Source: an uncultured Oscillospiraceae bacterium
GTDB lineage: Bacteria; Bacillota; Clostridia; Oscillospirales; Ruminococcaceae
Length of the DNA stretch: 64,000 nucleotides
Assembly: GCA_949299455.1 (NCBI GenBank)
Contig: CASGAN010000001.1
Location: forward strand, 124,001-188,000
Direction: 5' to 3'
Below, one piece after another: positions 25,088-32,887 of this stretch. Each line of letters begins with the position of its first letter. The stretch's first letter is position 1. The notes beneath the pieces were generated by a model. The model did no database searches. It had not been told where the DNA came from and was given only the letters and a program-made list of their open reading frames with translations. Made by a program: the position numbers and the translations under genes.

Positions 25088-26731
25088 TCAGTACTGCTGT
25101 GCGGCGCTGTTTAGTTTCTGTTCGGTCTGCTCAAACATGTCGGCTACACGATCAAGATAGGAAATGCACTTTGCCAGATCGTAGTCATAGCCCACATACA
25201 AAAAGTCGATTGCACCGATGGCGGCTTTGTTGAAAAACTCATACCACTCCTGATCCCGCCGCAGCCGGTTTAAATCGCTGTCCAATGCGACGATGCGGTT
25301 TTGCACCTGGCGGAGTTTTTGGGCAATCATCCGCAGCTGGCTTACATTGAGTAAAATTTCATTGCCCGGCTGGTAGGACGCGGACGGATTTTTGACTTTT
25401 CTGCCGGTCAGAAAGCTCTCATACGCCATTTTGGCATCGTTGCACACCTGGCGCATGAACTGCTTTAAGTCCTCTGCAAGGTCTTTTAACCGTTCAAGCA
25501 CATCCAATACCACATCGATGAATGTCAAAATTTTATATACCATTGCAGTCACGCGGATGATCACCGGTGAAAACACAATGATAACCGCGGCAATGCCAAT
25601 CATTTTGACAGGGCCCAGTTTCTCATAAGCGGCCTCCAGGAGCATTCCGCCGTATGTAGCCAGAAAATCGCGTCCCTCCGGTGTAGTGATGAGCGTGAAC
25701 AGGATTGTCGGTGTTCCTGTTACGATTGCACCGATCACATTTTCAACTGTCAGCTGTTCACCGGTAATAGAGATGCTTCCGCCTTCGCTGTTCTCCATGA
25801 TCTGCATGATCAGTTTTGCCACATCGTCCCGTTTATCCGGCGGCAGCGCCATCAGCGCTTTGGAAAGCTCCTCGGCGGTGAGCGACAGCTCTCCGCGCTC
25901 GGTGGTGGAAGGATTCATTTCTCCGCCAAACTGCTGCTTGCCGTCTACAAATACAGGGTCTCCGTTTTCATCGTGTACAGCAAAGAAATATTTTAAATCA
26001 TGTCCGGCAACAAAATTGCCGTCCTCTGCCGGTGTTTTGATGTAAAACGTGTGGTCGTCGGGAACGATTTTTTCACCGAGCACATTGACGTAATCGTTTT
26101 CGCCGTTCACTGAGTACATTTTTTCGATTGCTTCGCGGTAGCCATCCTCGCCGTAGCGGCGCTTCATCTCTGCGATAGCCTCGGGCGAAAATCCCTGGCC
26201 GTCGAGCGAATAGCATTCATCAACATAATCTCTATACTCTGCATTCATCGTCACATACTGTGCCTTGTTGCCGCCTTTGGAATGACCGGTCACCGTGATG
26301 TTATCCGACGCGTTCCAGCCGTTATGCTCCATGACATAGTCAAAATAACGTGCGGCTTCCTCCTGCTGCGGTGTGGAGATCTGCGTCATGCCGGCACCGT
26401 TATCAAGCCATTCACCGTCGCCCGTTCCCCGGTAGACCACATAAATTTTCCCCGTGTCCGGGTCCTCAAACGTGCAGGCGTATGTTCCGGAATTAAATCC
26501 GCCAATTTTACTGCTCTGATTGCCGATTTCATAGTCACCAATCAAATCAAGATTTTCTTTGAGAATCTGATATTCCGGCTTATTTCGATAAGATGCGTAT
26601 GCGTTATTGCTTCCGATCATGTTGATGATATCTTCGATCGTATCGCCGTCCTGTGCGCCGGGAAATCCCAGATATAAAATCTCGTTGAGCAGTGCGCAGA
26701 TGTTTGCCTTTTGATATTGTGCGCCGGTCAT
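25088..26731 (-). CDS. Lipase-like candidate type VII effector
   Basis: This 547-residue protein has an alpha/beta-hydrolase-like N-terminal domain of the Mbeg1/DUF2974 type: YVVYRGTGDGEW, then the nucleophile elbow TGHSKGG (S151) and an aspartate in SLDGQGF. The middle has hydrophobic segments (about 325-345 and 380-405). The last 100 residues form a helical domain, LRMIAQKLRQVQNRIVALDS, resembling the targeting domains of type VII substrates. The layout is the reverse of LXG toxins and like the S. aureus lipase TslA. The ATG at 26731 follows GGAGGTG. The enzyme activity and secretion are inferred. Confidence 0.75.
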   Translation of the reverse strand: MTGAQYQKANICALLNEILYLGFPGAQDGDTIEDIINMIGSNNAYASYRNKPEYQILKENLDLIGDYEIGNQSSKIGGFNSGTYACTFEDPDTGKIYVVYRGTGDGEWLDNGAGMTQISTPQQEEAARYFDYVMEHNGWNASDNITVTGHSKGGNKAQYVTMNAEYRDYVDECYSLDGQGFSPEAIAEMKRRYGEDGYREAIEKMYSVNGENDYVNVLGEKIVPDDHTFYIKTPAEDGNFVAGHDLKYFFAVHDENGDPVFVDGKQQFGGEMNPSTTERGELSLTAEELSKALMALPPDKRDDVAKLIMQIMENSEGGSISITGEQLTVENVIGAIVTGTPTILFTLITTPEGRDFLATYGGMLLEAAYEKLGPVKMIGIAAVIIVFSPVIIRVTAMVYKILTFIDVVLDVLERLKDLAEDLKQFMRQVCNDAKMAYESFLTGRKVKNPSASYQPGNEILLNVSQLRMIAQKLRQVQNRIVALDSDLNRLRRDQEWYEFFNKAAIGAIDFLYVGYDYDLAKCISYLDRVADMFEQTEQKLNSAAQQY

Positions 26732-26736
26732 CGCCG

Positions 26737-27393
26737 TCACCTCCACTTCGAAACCGTAAGGCTGCCTTGTTCATCCATCACAAACCGGCCTGCATACTGT
26801 TCAGGCAGGATTTTTTGATATTCCTCACGCGAAGCGTTTGCACGCGCATCATTGTCCACAAGATACACAGTGATATTTGCGTTGATCCCCTGTGCATTCA
26901 GCGCACCACAGAACTGCTCGATTTTCGCGGTGTCCTGAACGTCCGATTTTCCAATCAGCAAATCAACCATGCACGCGCCGTTTTGCAGATACGACAGCGC
27001 GTCCGTTTCGGCGCTTTCTGAAAGTCCGATTTCCTCCGGCACGCAGAATGCCCGCCAGCTCTCCTCCACAGTGGCTGCGGCATCGTTTAAGATGGAGCAC
27101 GCCTGCTCATTATAGCGATATGCCGCATAGTTATCGCGAAATGTTTCCGGCTTGCCTGCCGTTCCTGTCACAAAAAGTGTTTTCCCCGCAAAATCCGGTG
27201 TTGATACATGGCCGCTTTTTTCACTGCTGCCAAACTGGCCGCCGACCGGCTCAATCCATGTAAACGATGTCCCGTATTTTTCCTCAAGATATGAAATAGC
27301 CTGTTGTTCAAACGAAACCCGTGCATTCATACACCCTGTCACTCCTATCATTACTGCCAGCAGTCCTGCCAGCAATCCTATCACTCGTTTCAC
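26737..27393 (-). CDS. Lipoprotein, candidate immunity protein
   Basis: This 218-residue protein has a short signal peptide and a lipobox ending VTGC (C21). The GTG start at 27393 is chosen because AAAGGAG lies 7 nt upstream; an ATG at 27411 overlaps the previous stop but places the ribosome site inside the gene. The mature part (TLFVTGTAGKPETFRDNYAAY and so on) has no known domain that I recognise. It is directly upstream of the lipase-like gene, 5 bp from its start. S. aureus TslA is neutralised by lipoproteins, so an immunity role is a reasonable guess. Confidence 0.65.
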   Translation of the reverse strand: MKRVIGLLAGLLAVMIGVTGCMNARVSFEQQAISYLEEKYGTSFTWIEPVGGQFGSSEKSGHVSTPDFAGKTLFVTGTAGKPETFRDNYAAYRYNEQACSILNDAAATVEESWRAFCVPEEIGLSESAETDALSYLQNGACMVDLLIGKSDVQDTAKIEQFCGALNAQGINANITVYLVDNDARANASREEYQKILPEQYAGRFVMDEQGSLTVSKWR

Positions 27394-27410
27394 GTTTCTT
27401 CTCCTTTGCA

Positions 27411-27602
27411 TCAGTCGATATTGGAGAGATGACGGCGTGCGGCGTCATATTTATCCGCCAAAACCTCAAGCCGGTCTGCGCACAATTCTGTGCCGACTCC
27501 CCGCATGTCCCGAAGCTGTGCCGCCGCGTTGTTCATCTGACGGGAAACCTCCCGCAAGTCGCTCAAAATGGAAGAAAGCTGCGCTCTTGCGTTTGCATCC
27601 AT
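27411..27602 (-). CDS. Small helical protein, possible secretion partner
   Basis: This 63-residue, fully helical protein has two amphipathic helices separated by RGVGTE. GAGGAGG precedes the ATG. It lies between a WXG100 gene and the lipoprotein/lipase pair. Type VII lipase toxins need small helical partners to be exported, so it could play that part. There is no sequence motif that proves it. Confidence 0.55.
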   Translation of the reverse strand: MDANARAQLSSILSDLREVSRQMNNAAAQLRDMRGVGTELCADRLEVLADKYDAARRHLSNID

Positions 27603-27614
27603 GAAAATTCCTCC

Positions 27615-27917
27615 TCACCACCACAGGTTTTTGGCCTGCTGTACTGCTGTGTCCTGCAGCGTGCGGTAAACGTTTGCTGCCTCGGTCAAAAATGCGGCAT
27701 AACTCTCCATCATCTTTGCCATGTTCTCAAGATCATCGGAAAATCCGGCGAGCTGACGCCGAAACGCCTCGGCATCTGCGCCCTCCCATCCCTGTGAGGA
27801 AGAAACCGCTCGCATCAGCTCCTTGCCCTTTCTGCGGTATGTTCCGGCCTCCGTGCGGATCTTTTTTGCCGTCGATTCCATCTTTCTTAAATTGGCACGA
27901 ATGCGGTATACGGCCAT
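27615..27917 (-). CDS. WXG100-family protein
   Basis: This is a 100-residue helical hairpin with GWEGADAEAF at the turn, the WXG signature. Members are small type VII substrates or partners that form dimers. GAGGAGG precedes the ATG. The N-terminal helix is strongly basic (YRIRANLRKMESTAKKIR), unlike its two relatives upstream. It follows a hairpin terminator, so it should be expressed less than they are. It may pair with the lipase-like protein encoded downstream. Confidence 0.85.
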   Translation of the reverse strand: MAVYRIRANLRKMESTAKKIRTEAGTYRRKGKELMRAVSSSQGWEGADAEAFRRQLAGFSDDLENMAKMMESYAAFLTEAANVYRTLQDTAVQQAKNLWW

Positions 27918-27948
27918 TGTTCACTCCTCCTCTCGGTTTTCTCTTTGA

Positions 27949-27981
27949 AAAACGGCCTGCAGCATTTTCTGCAAGCCGCTT
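27949..27981 (-). terminator. Probable leaky terminator within the WXG100 operon
   Basis: On the minus strand, GGCTTGCAG pairs with CTGCAGGCC (one G-T pair) and is followed by GTTTTTC. It lies after the second WXG100 gene and before the third. An outer repeat CTCTTTGAAAA / TTTTCAAAGAG (27941-27990) extends it, and a further hairpin at 27986-28012 shares the CTCTTT segment. This would give high output of the first two genes and lower output of the rest. Confidence 0.65.
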
Positions 27982-28026
27982 TTCAAAGAGCACGCGCGTT
28001 TGCGTGTTCTTTGGTTCCTTTTTTGA

Positions 28027-28329
28027 TTATTTGAATGCGCTTGCGTTGTTCTGGATCTGGGTTTCGGTCGATTCATAGCTCGAAACAGTGTTATCCAAAA
28101 ACTTCGCATACGACTCGATAATCTGTTTGTAGTTTTCAAATGCCGGAACAAGGCTGTTGAACCGCTCGCGGATCGTTTCGCCTGCCGGGCTCTGCCAGGT
28201 AGCAGCCAGATCGTTCATTTCCTTCTGAATTTCCAAGAGCTTGTCGTTTAAGCTTGTGTTGAGTGTACGGATGGTGCCGGCGGTCGCACTGACCTCGCCG
28301 AGTGAAATTTTAATGCCTTCTACTGCCAT
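28027..28329 (-). CDS. WXG100-family protein, WXS variant
   Basis: This 100-residue helical protein has TWQSPAGETIRERF at the turn, so the motif reads WQS rather than WXG, a common variation. GAGGAGG precedes the ATG. The closing part SYESTETQIQNNASAFK carries a Y-x-x-x-E-like secretion signal (YESTE). It is the second gene of the operon and probably dimerises with the first. It is likely an exported structural component or a partner of other substrates. Confidence 0.87.
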   Translation of the reverse strand: MAVEGIKISLGEVSATAGTIRTLNTSLNDKLLEIQKEMNDLAATWQSPAGETIRERFNSLVPAFENYKQIIESYAKFLDNTVSSYESTETQIQNNASAFK

Positions 28330-28345
28330 GATGAAACTCCTCCTC

Positions 28346-28648
28346 TCAGTTTGTCAGCGTTTTTGCCTGTGCCACGCGGTCTTCCTGTGTCTGACGATAT
28401 GCCTGTGCAGCTGTTCTTAAAAACTCGCTGTACTGATCCATCAGCTTTTTCATGTCCTGGAAGTTATCGGTGAAGCCTTTGATCTGGTTGGTGAATGCCA
28501 GGTTGTCTGCACCCTGCCAAGCCGCGCTCATGTTGTCCACCTCGGTGAACAGGTTGCGGTAGATCGCTTCATACTCCGCTGCTGCAGCGCTGATTTTCTG
28601 GGAAGCTGTTTCGAGCTTCTGCGGGTTTACGGTGATTGAAACTGCCAT
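28346..28648 (-). CDS. WXG100-family protein
   Basis: This 100-residue helical hairpin has AAWQGADNLAF at the turn, the canonical WXG motif. Its C-terminal end AYRQTQEDRVAQAK carries a YxxxxE-like pattern of the type found in secretion signals. AAGGAGG precedes the ATG. It is the first gene of the operon, directly behind the promoter that carries the shared box. It is a likely EsxA-type substrate of the EssC ATPase encoded downstream. Confidence 0.92.
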   Translation of the reverse strand: MAVSITVNPQKLETASQKISAAAAEYEAIYRNLFTEVDNMSAAWQGADNLAFTNQIKGFTDNFQDMKKLMDQYSEFLRTAAQAYRQTQEDRVAQAKTLTN

Positions 28649-28711
28649 ATGATGTTCCTCCTTATGCTGCCTCCGATGCCGGAAGGTGTTGTTGTTCTTT
28701 GTTCTGGTTTC

Positions 28712-28762
28712 AGTATAGCAGTCTCAATTTCCCGCCGCAACATGTGACAAAAACAGTGACAG
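28712..28762 (-). promoter_or_regulatory. WXG100 operon promoter with upstream direct-repeat box
   Basis: On the minus strand, TTGCGG (28735-28740) and TATACT (28712-28717) are 17 bp apart. The 20-bp box at 28743-28762 has GTCAC twice at 12-bp spacing and a 2-bp gap to -35, exactly as in the essC promoter at 23464-23514. Confidence 0.7.
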
Positions 28763-28814
28763 TCTTTTTTGCACACGCCGCACAGGTCGTTTTCCCATCC
28801 GCACACTTTTTGTC

Positions 28815-29450
28815 TCAGCGATATCGTTTCGCCAAACAGACCGCCTCTCTTGCAAGCGCTTCGATCTTATCAAACTGTCCCTCATGCAGCAGTGTTTTTG
28901 GCACAATCCAGCTTCCGCCACACGCTGCGACGTTCGAAAGAGACAGATATGCGCCGACATTATCGGGATTTATTCCGCCGGTCGGCATGAACTGCATCGA
29001 CGCATACGGCCCTGCAAGCGCTTTGAGCATGGAGACACCGCCCACCACTTCGGCGGGAAACAGCTTTACAATCTTAAGCCCTTCGCGCATACACCATTCC
29101 ACCTCGGAAGGGGTGGCGCATCCGGGAATGACCGGCACGTCGTGCGCAATACACCACCGCACAACCGCCGGATTTGTACCCGGGCTGATGATTGCCTTTG
29201 CGCCGCCTGCAACGGCACGTTCGGCATCCTCGACGCTTAGAATTGTCCCGGCGCAGACGAACAGCCCCGGCACTTCGCTTGCCATGATGCGCACCGCCTC
29301 TGCGGCCGCTTCAGTGCGGAATGTGATCTCCGCCGCAAGCAGTCCCGCATTTCGAAGTGTTTCGCCAAGCGGTTTGGCATCTTCCGCGCGTTCGATTTGA
29401 ATGACGGGCACAATTCCGATTTGTTTGAGTGTTTCAATACAGTTTACCAT
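28815..29450 (-). CDS. eda: 2-dehydro-3-deoxy-phosphogluconate (KDPG/KHG) aldolase
   Basis: It splits KDPG into pyruvate and glyceraldehyde 3-phosphate. The 211-residue protein has the general base E41 in EITFRT, the ISPGTNP segment, and the Schiff-base lysine K129 in IVKLFPAE. The TGGIN phosphate-binding loop is present. It is transcribed after the KDG kinase gene, 15 bp apart. Together they form the lower part of uronate/gluconate degradation. A close relative could act on a galacto-form instead. Confidence 0.9.
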   Translation of the reverse strand: MVNCIETLKQIGIVPVIQIERAEDAKPLGETLRNAGLLAAEITFRTEAAAEAVRIMASEVPGLFVCAGTILSVEDAERAVAGGAKAIISPGTNPAVVRWCIAHDVPVIPGCATPSEVEWCMREGLKIVKLFPAEVVGGVSMLKALAGPYASMQFMPTGGINPDNVGAYLSLSNVAACGGSWIVPKTLLHEGQFDKIEALAREAVCLAKRYR

Positions 29451-29465
29451 TACGATTCTCCTCTC

Positions 29466-30416
29466 TCAGTCGTTCTGCGGTGTTGTTTCCATAAAGCTTG
29501 CAAGTGCTTCTCTGGTGGGAAGTCCCTCGTTGTCGCCCGGGTTCATAATCTGAATCGTGCCGATCGCGTTTGCACGCAAAACCGTGTCGTACAGCGACAG
29601 TCCCTCAAGCACACCGCTGATGATTCCGCAGGCAAACCCGTCACCCGCACCGACTGTATCGACAATCTCACGTGCAACAAATGACGGCACTGTGACCTGC
29701 TCGCGCGAAGTTGCGGCAAAGGCACCCTGTTCACCTGTTTTGACGACAACGCCCGTGACACCCTGCGACAAATAAAAATCGGCAATTTTTTGCGGGTCAG
29801 CAGAACCCGTGAGCACGTCGCCCTCCTTGTATCCGGGCAGGACCCAGTCGGCAAGCGATGCAAGCCGGTTTGTCGTTTCCACCATCGTCTGTGTATCTTT
29901 CCAAAGCTGAGGCCGCAGGTTCGGATCAAAAAAGACCACGCACCCTGCCGCTTTGGCGCGGCGCATCATGCATTCTGCCGCTTCGCATGCCGAAGACGAG
30001 ATTCCTGCAAGAATACCCGTCACATGCACCGCGTCAAACGACGAAAAATCGATCGCTTCCACGTCTGCCGCAGACAGCGTGGATGCCGCGGACCCTTTTC
30101 GAAAATAGGCGATATCCGGATCGCCTTTCGAGGTTTTCCCCTTGAGCATAAAGCCGGTGGCGTGCGATGCATCCGTCTGCACAAGCGACGTATCGATTCC
30201 CTGAAGGGTAAGCGCGTTTCGGATTTTTTCGCCGAACGGATCGTCGCCCACTTTTGTCAGATATGACACGCAATGTTCGAGCCGTGTAAGCCCCACCGCC
30301 ACATTATACTCCGCGCCGGCAATCGCCGAAGAAAACTGCGAAACGTCCGAAAGACTGCCCTCCTCCCCTGCAATGAACAGACCCATGGCTTCTCCTGCCA
30401 GCAAAATTCGTTTCAT
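29466..30416 (-). CDS. kdgK: 2-dehydro-3-deoxygluconokinase (PfkB family)
   Basis: It phosphorylates KDG to give the substrate of the neighbouring aldolase. The 316-residue protein has the PfkB features: GEAMGLF at the start, GAEYNVAVGL, the FFDPNLRPQLW segment typical of KDG kinases, and the catalytic DTVGAGDGFACG near the end. The start at 30416 follows AGGAGG. It forms a two-gene minus-strand operon with eda, divergent from the rhamnosidase gene. The natural substrate is inferred from the pair. Confidence 0.86.
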   Translation of the reverse strand: MKRILLAGEAMGLFIAGEEGSLSDVSQFSSAIAGAEYNVAVGLTRLEHCVSYLTKVGDDPFGEKIRNALTLQGIDTSLVQTDASHATGFMLKGKTSKGDPDIAYFRKGSAASTLSAADVEAIDFSSFDAVHVTGILAGISSSACEAAECMMRRAKAAGCVVFFDPNLRPQLWKDTQTMVETTNRLASLADWVLPGYKEGDVLTGSADPQKIADFYLSQGVTGVVVKTGEQGAFAATSREQVTVPSFVAREIVDTVGAGDGFACGIISGVLEGLSLYDTVLRANAIGTIQIMNPGDNEGLPTREALASFMETTPQND

Positions 30417-30443
30417 TTTGATTCCTCCTGTCAAGTGTCCTCT

Positions 30444-30461
30444 CTTGCATTCTTTTGCAAG
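30444..30461. promoter_or_regulatory. Inverted repeat upstream of kdgK
   Basis: CTTGCA (30444-30449) and TGCAAG (30456-30461) form a perfect 6-bp dyad with a 6-bp spacer, 28 bp upstream of the kdgK start. It could be an operator for the uronate operon. The binding protein is unknown. Confidence 0.4.
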
Positions 30462-30500
30462 GAAGCAATGAAAAAAGTGAAAAAAATTCAAGTCAGGTGA

Positions 30501-30550
30501 TTGATTTTTTTGTTTTGTTTTTATAAAATGAGCGTACATCCAATCGATTG
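30501..30550 (+). promoter_or_regulatory. Rhamnosidase promoter with downstream palindrome
   Basis: TTGATT (30501-30506) and TAAAAT (30524-30529) have a 17-bp spacer. The perfect palindrome CAATCGATTG at 30541-30550 lies just after the expected start site and has the central CG of LacI-family operators, so it may be a repressor site. Confidence 0.5.
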
Positions 30551-30580
30551 ATTTTACAAAAAGAGAGGCGGTTATTTTCG

Positions 30581-32839
30581 ATGGATCTGCATGCTCCTTT
30601 TATCCGCGCATCTGCACAGTATGGCACGTTTGCGCACCCGATTCCCGCACCGTATCTGCGGCGTTCGTTTGTCTGCGACACTGCCGCAGAAGCGACTCTG
30701 CAAATCGGTGTACTCGGATTTTATGAGTTATTTTTAAACGGTGAACGCATCACCAAAGGTGCGTTTGCGCCCTATATCAGCAATCCGAACGACATTGTCT
30801 ATTACGACGAATACCATGTGACGCTCCGCGAAGGCGAAAATGTCGTGGGTATTCTGCTCGGCAACGGATTTACAAACAATCAAGGCGGCCACATCTGGGA
30901 TTTTGACAAAGCCGACTACCGCACAGCACCGCAAGTGTCCTTCGCCCTGTCGTACACCGACAGTGAAGGCCAAGTGCAGACGATTGTGTCGGACGAGCAA
31001 TTCCGTACTGCTTCCTCGCCGATTATACTCGATGATTACCGGTTCGGCGAACACTATGACGCAAGACTGGAGATTCCCGGATGGAATCTCAGTGACTTTG
31101 ACGACAGCGCATGGACACCGGCACTGCCCGCACCCATGCCGTCGGGAGAAGCCCGCATCTGCGAAGCCGATCCGATCATCGTAAAACGTGAACTGACGCC
31201 TGTTTCCATCGTCAAAGAGAGTGACGGCTACCGCTATGATTTCGGCGAAAACTGCGCCGGTGTCTGCCGCTTAACTGTCAAAGGCGAAGCCGGACAGCAG
31301 ATTGATATGCGCTACGGCGAAGAGCTTGTAGACGGGTTGCTTGACCAAAAGAGCATCTGGTTTGTCGGCGAATGGACCGAACATGACTGGCCGCTTGTGC
31401 ATCACGACGTCTACACCTGCAAAGGCGGCGAAGAGGAAACCTACACCCCGACATTTACATACCACGGCTTCCGATATGTTGTGGTAACAGGCATCACCGA
31501 AGAACAGGCGACCCCTTCGCTTCTTACCTATCTTGTCATGCACTCGGATTTAAGTGAGCGCGGCATTTTTTCGTGCTCGGACGAGATGGCAAACACGCTG
31601 ATGACGCTCTGCCGCCGCAGTGACCTTGCAAACTTCTTCTACTTCCCGACCGACTGCCCGCAGCGCGAGAAAAACGGCTGGACAGGCGACGCGGCGCTCT
31701 CATGCGAGCACATGCTTTTAACGCTCTCGCCGGAAACAAGCTACCGCGAATGGATGCGCAACATCTGCAAAGCACAGGCGGACTGCGGCTCGATTCCGGG
31801 CATTGTACCGACCGGCGGCTGGGGGTCTAAATGGGGCAACGGTCCGGCATGGGACTGCGTACTTGTAAACCTGCCGTATTTTGTATGGCGTTACCGCGGC
31901 GATCTCACCATCGCGAAGGAAAGCGCCGCGTCAATTCTTCGGTATCTTCACTATTTGACGACACGCACCGACAAAAACGGCCTGCTTGCAATCGGCCTCG
32001 GTGACTGGTGTCCGCCTGCACGCGGTGCTGACGAATACAAAGCACCGCTCGCGCTGACTGACACGATCACTGCAAAGGATATCGCCGACAAATCGGCTGC
32101 ACTGTTCGGTGCACTCGATATGCCATTGCAGCAGAAATTCGCAGAAGAACTGTCTGCAAAACTGCGTGCAGCCGTGCGCAAACGGCTTATTGACCGCTCG
32201 ACAATGACGGCGGCAGGAAACTGCCAGACCTCGCAGGCGATGGCACTGTTCTACGGCATCTTCGAGCCGGGTGAACAGCCCGCGGCATTCGACCGGCTGC
32301 TCGCGCTCATTGATGAGCAGGACGGCCACATGGATACCGGCATTTTGGGCGGCCGTGTCCTGTTCCATGTACTGACCGCATTCGGCAGAAGCGACCTTGC
32401 ATACCATATGATTACCCGCACCGACTTCCCGTCCTACGGCAACTGGGTCGCACGCGGTGCAACGAGCCTTTGGGAGGATTTTCAGCCGGAAGGCGGCACG
32501 CTTACTTCGCACAATCACCATTTCTGGGGGGATATCAGCAGCTGGTTCATTCAGTCGATTGCCGGTATTCGCTTAAATCCGTACGCTGAGGATGTAAACG
32601 AAGCCGAGATCCGGCCGTCGTTTATTCCGCAGCTTAACAACGCACGCAGCGCACATACAGCGCCTGCCGGTGAGATCGTTTCCGCTTGGGAAAGAGACGG
32701 CGACACGATTACGCTCCATCTCACCTTCCCAGAAGCGATGTCCGGACGTATCCGGCTCGAAAACGGCTGGATGTTCAAAGACGGTACGTGTGAAAAGCCG
32801 GCTGTCACAGGCGACTACACGATTGTCCCTTCTAAATAA
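30581..32839 (+). CDS. Glycoside hydrolase family 78 alpha-L-rhamnosidase-like enzyme
   Basis: It releases rhamnose from glycosides. The 752-residue protein has an N-terminal beta-sandwich (FYELFLNGERITKGAFAPY), a second beta domain, and an (alpha/alpha)6 barrel. The barrel carries the GH78 catalytic signature TDCPQREKNGWTGDA and later HMDTGILGG and SLWEDFQPEGGT. The C-terminal beta-domain is present. There is no signal peptide, so it acts in the cytoplasm on imported oligosaccharides. The ATG at 30581 is preferred over a TTG at 30548 because GAGAGGCGG lies between them. Confidence 0.88.
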   Translation: MDLHAPFIRASAQYGTFAHPIPAPYLRRSFVCDTAAEATLQIGVLGFYELFLNGERITKGAFAPYISNPNDIVYYDEYHVTLREGENVVGILLGNGFTNNQGGHIWDFDKADYRTAPQVSFALSYTDSEGQVQTIVSDEQFRTASSPIILDDYRFGEHYDARLEIPGWNLSDFDDSAWTPALPAPMPSGEARICEADPIIVKRELTPVSIVKESDGYRYDFGENCAGVCRLTVKGEAGQQIDMRYGEELVDGLLDQKSIWFVGEWTEHDWPLVHHDVYTCKGGEEETYTPTFTYHGFRYVVVTGITEEQATPSLLTYLVMHSDLSERGIFSCSDEMANTLMTLCRRSDLANFFYFPTDCPQREKNGWTGDAALSCEHMLLTLSPETSYREWMRNICKAQADCGSIPGIVPTGGWGSKWGNGPAWDCVLVNLPYFVWRYRGDLTIAKESAASILRYLHYLTTRTDKNGLLAIGLGDWCPPARGADEYKAPLALTDTITAKDIADKSAALFGALDMPLQQKFAEELSAKLRAAVRKRLIDRSTMTAAGNCQTSQAMALFYGIFEPGEQPAAFDRLLALIDEQDGHMDTGILGGRVLFHVLTAFGRSDLAYHMITRTDFPSYGNWVARGATSLWEDFQPEGGTLTSHNHHFWGDISSWFIQSIAGIRLNPYAEDVNEAEIRPSFIPQLNNARSAHTAPAGEIVSAWERDGDTITLHLTFPEAMSGRIRLENGWMFKDGTCEKPAVTGDYTIVPSK

Positions 32840-32855
32840 TCGACAAACGCATAGG

Positions 32856-32886
32856 AAAACCCGCAGAAGTTTCTGCGGGTTTTTTG
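32856..32886. terminator. Bidirectional terminator
   Basis: The perfect stem AAAACCCGCAGAA / TTCTGCGGGTTTT (32856-32868, 32871-32883) lies between the convergent rhamnosidase and uroporphyrinogen-decarboxylase-like genes. Confidence 0.9.
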
Positions 32887-32887
32887 C

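Noticed and set aside
9600..28648. A mobile island carrying the secretion locus
   Set aside because: No integrase, transposase, attachment repeats or flanking tRNA were found at the edges.
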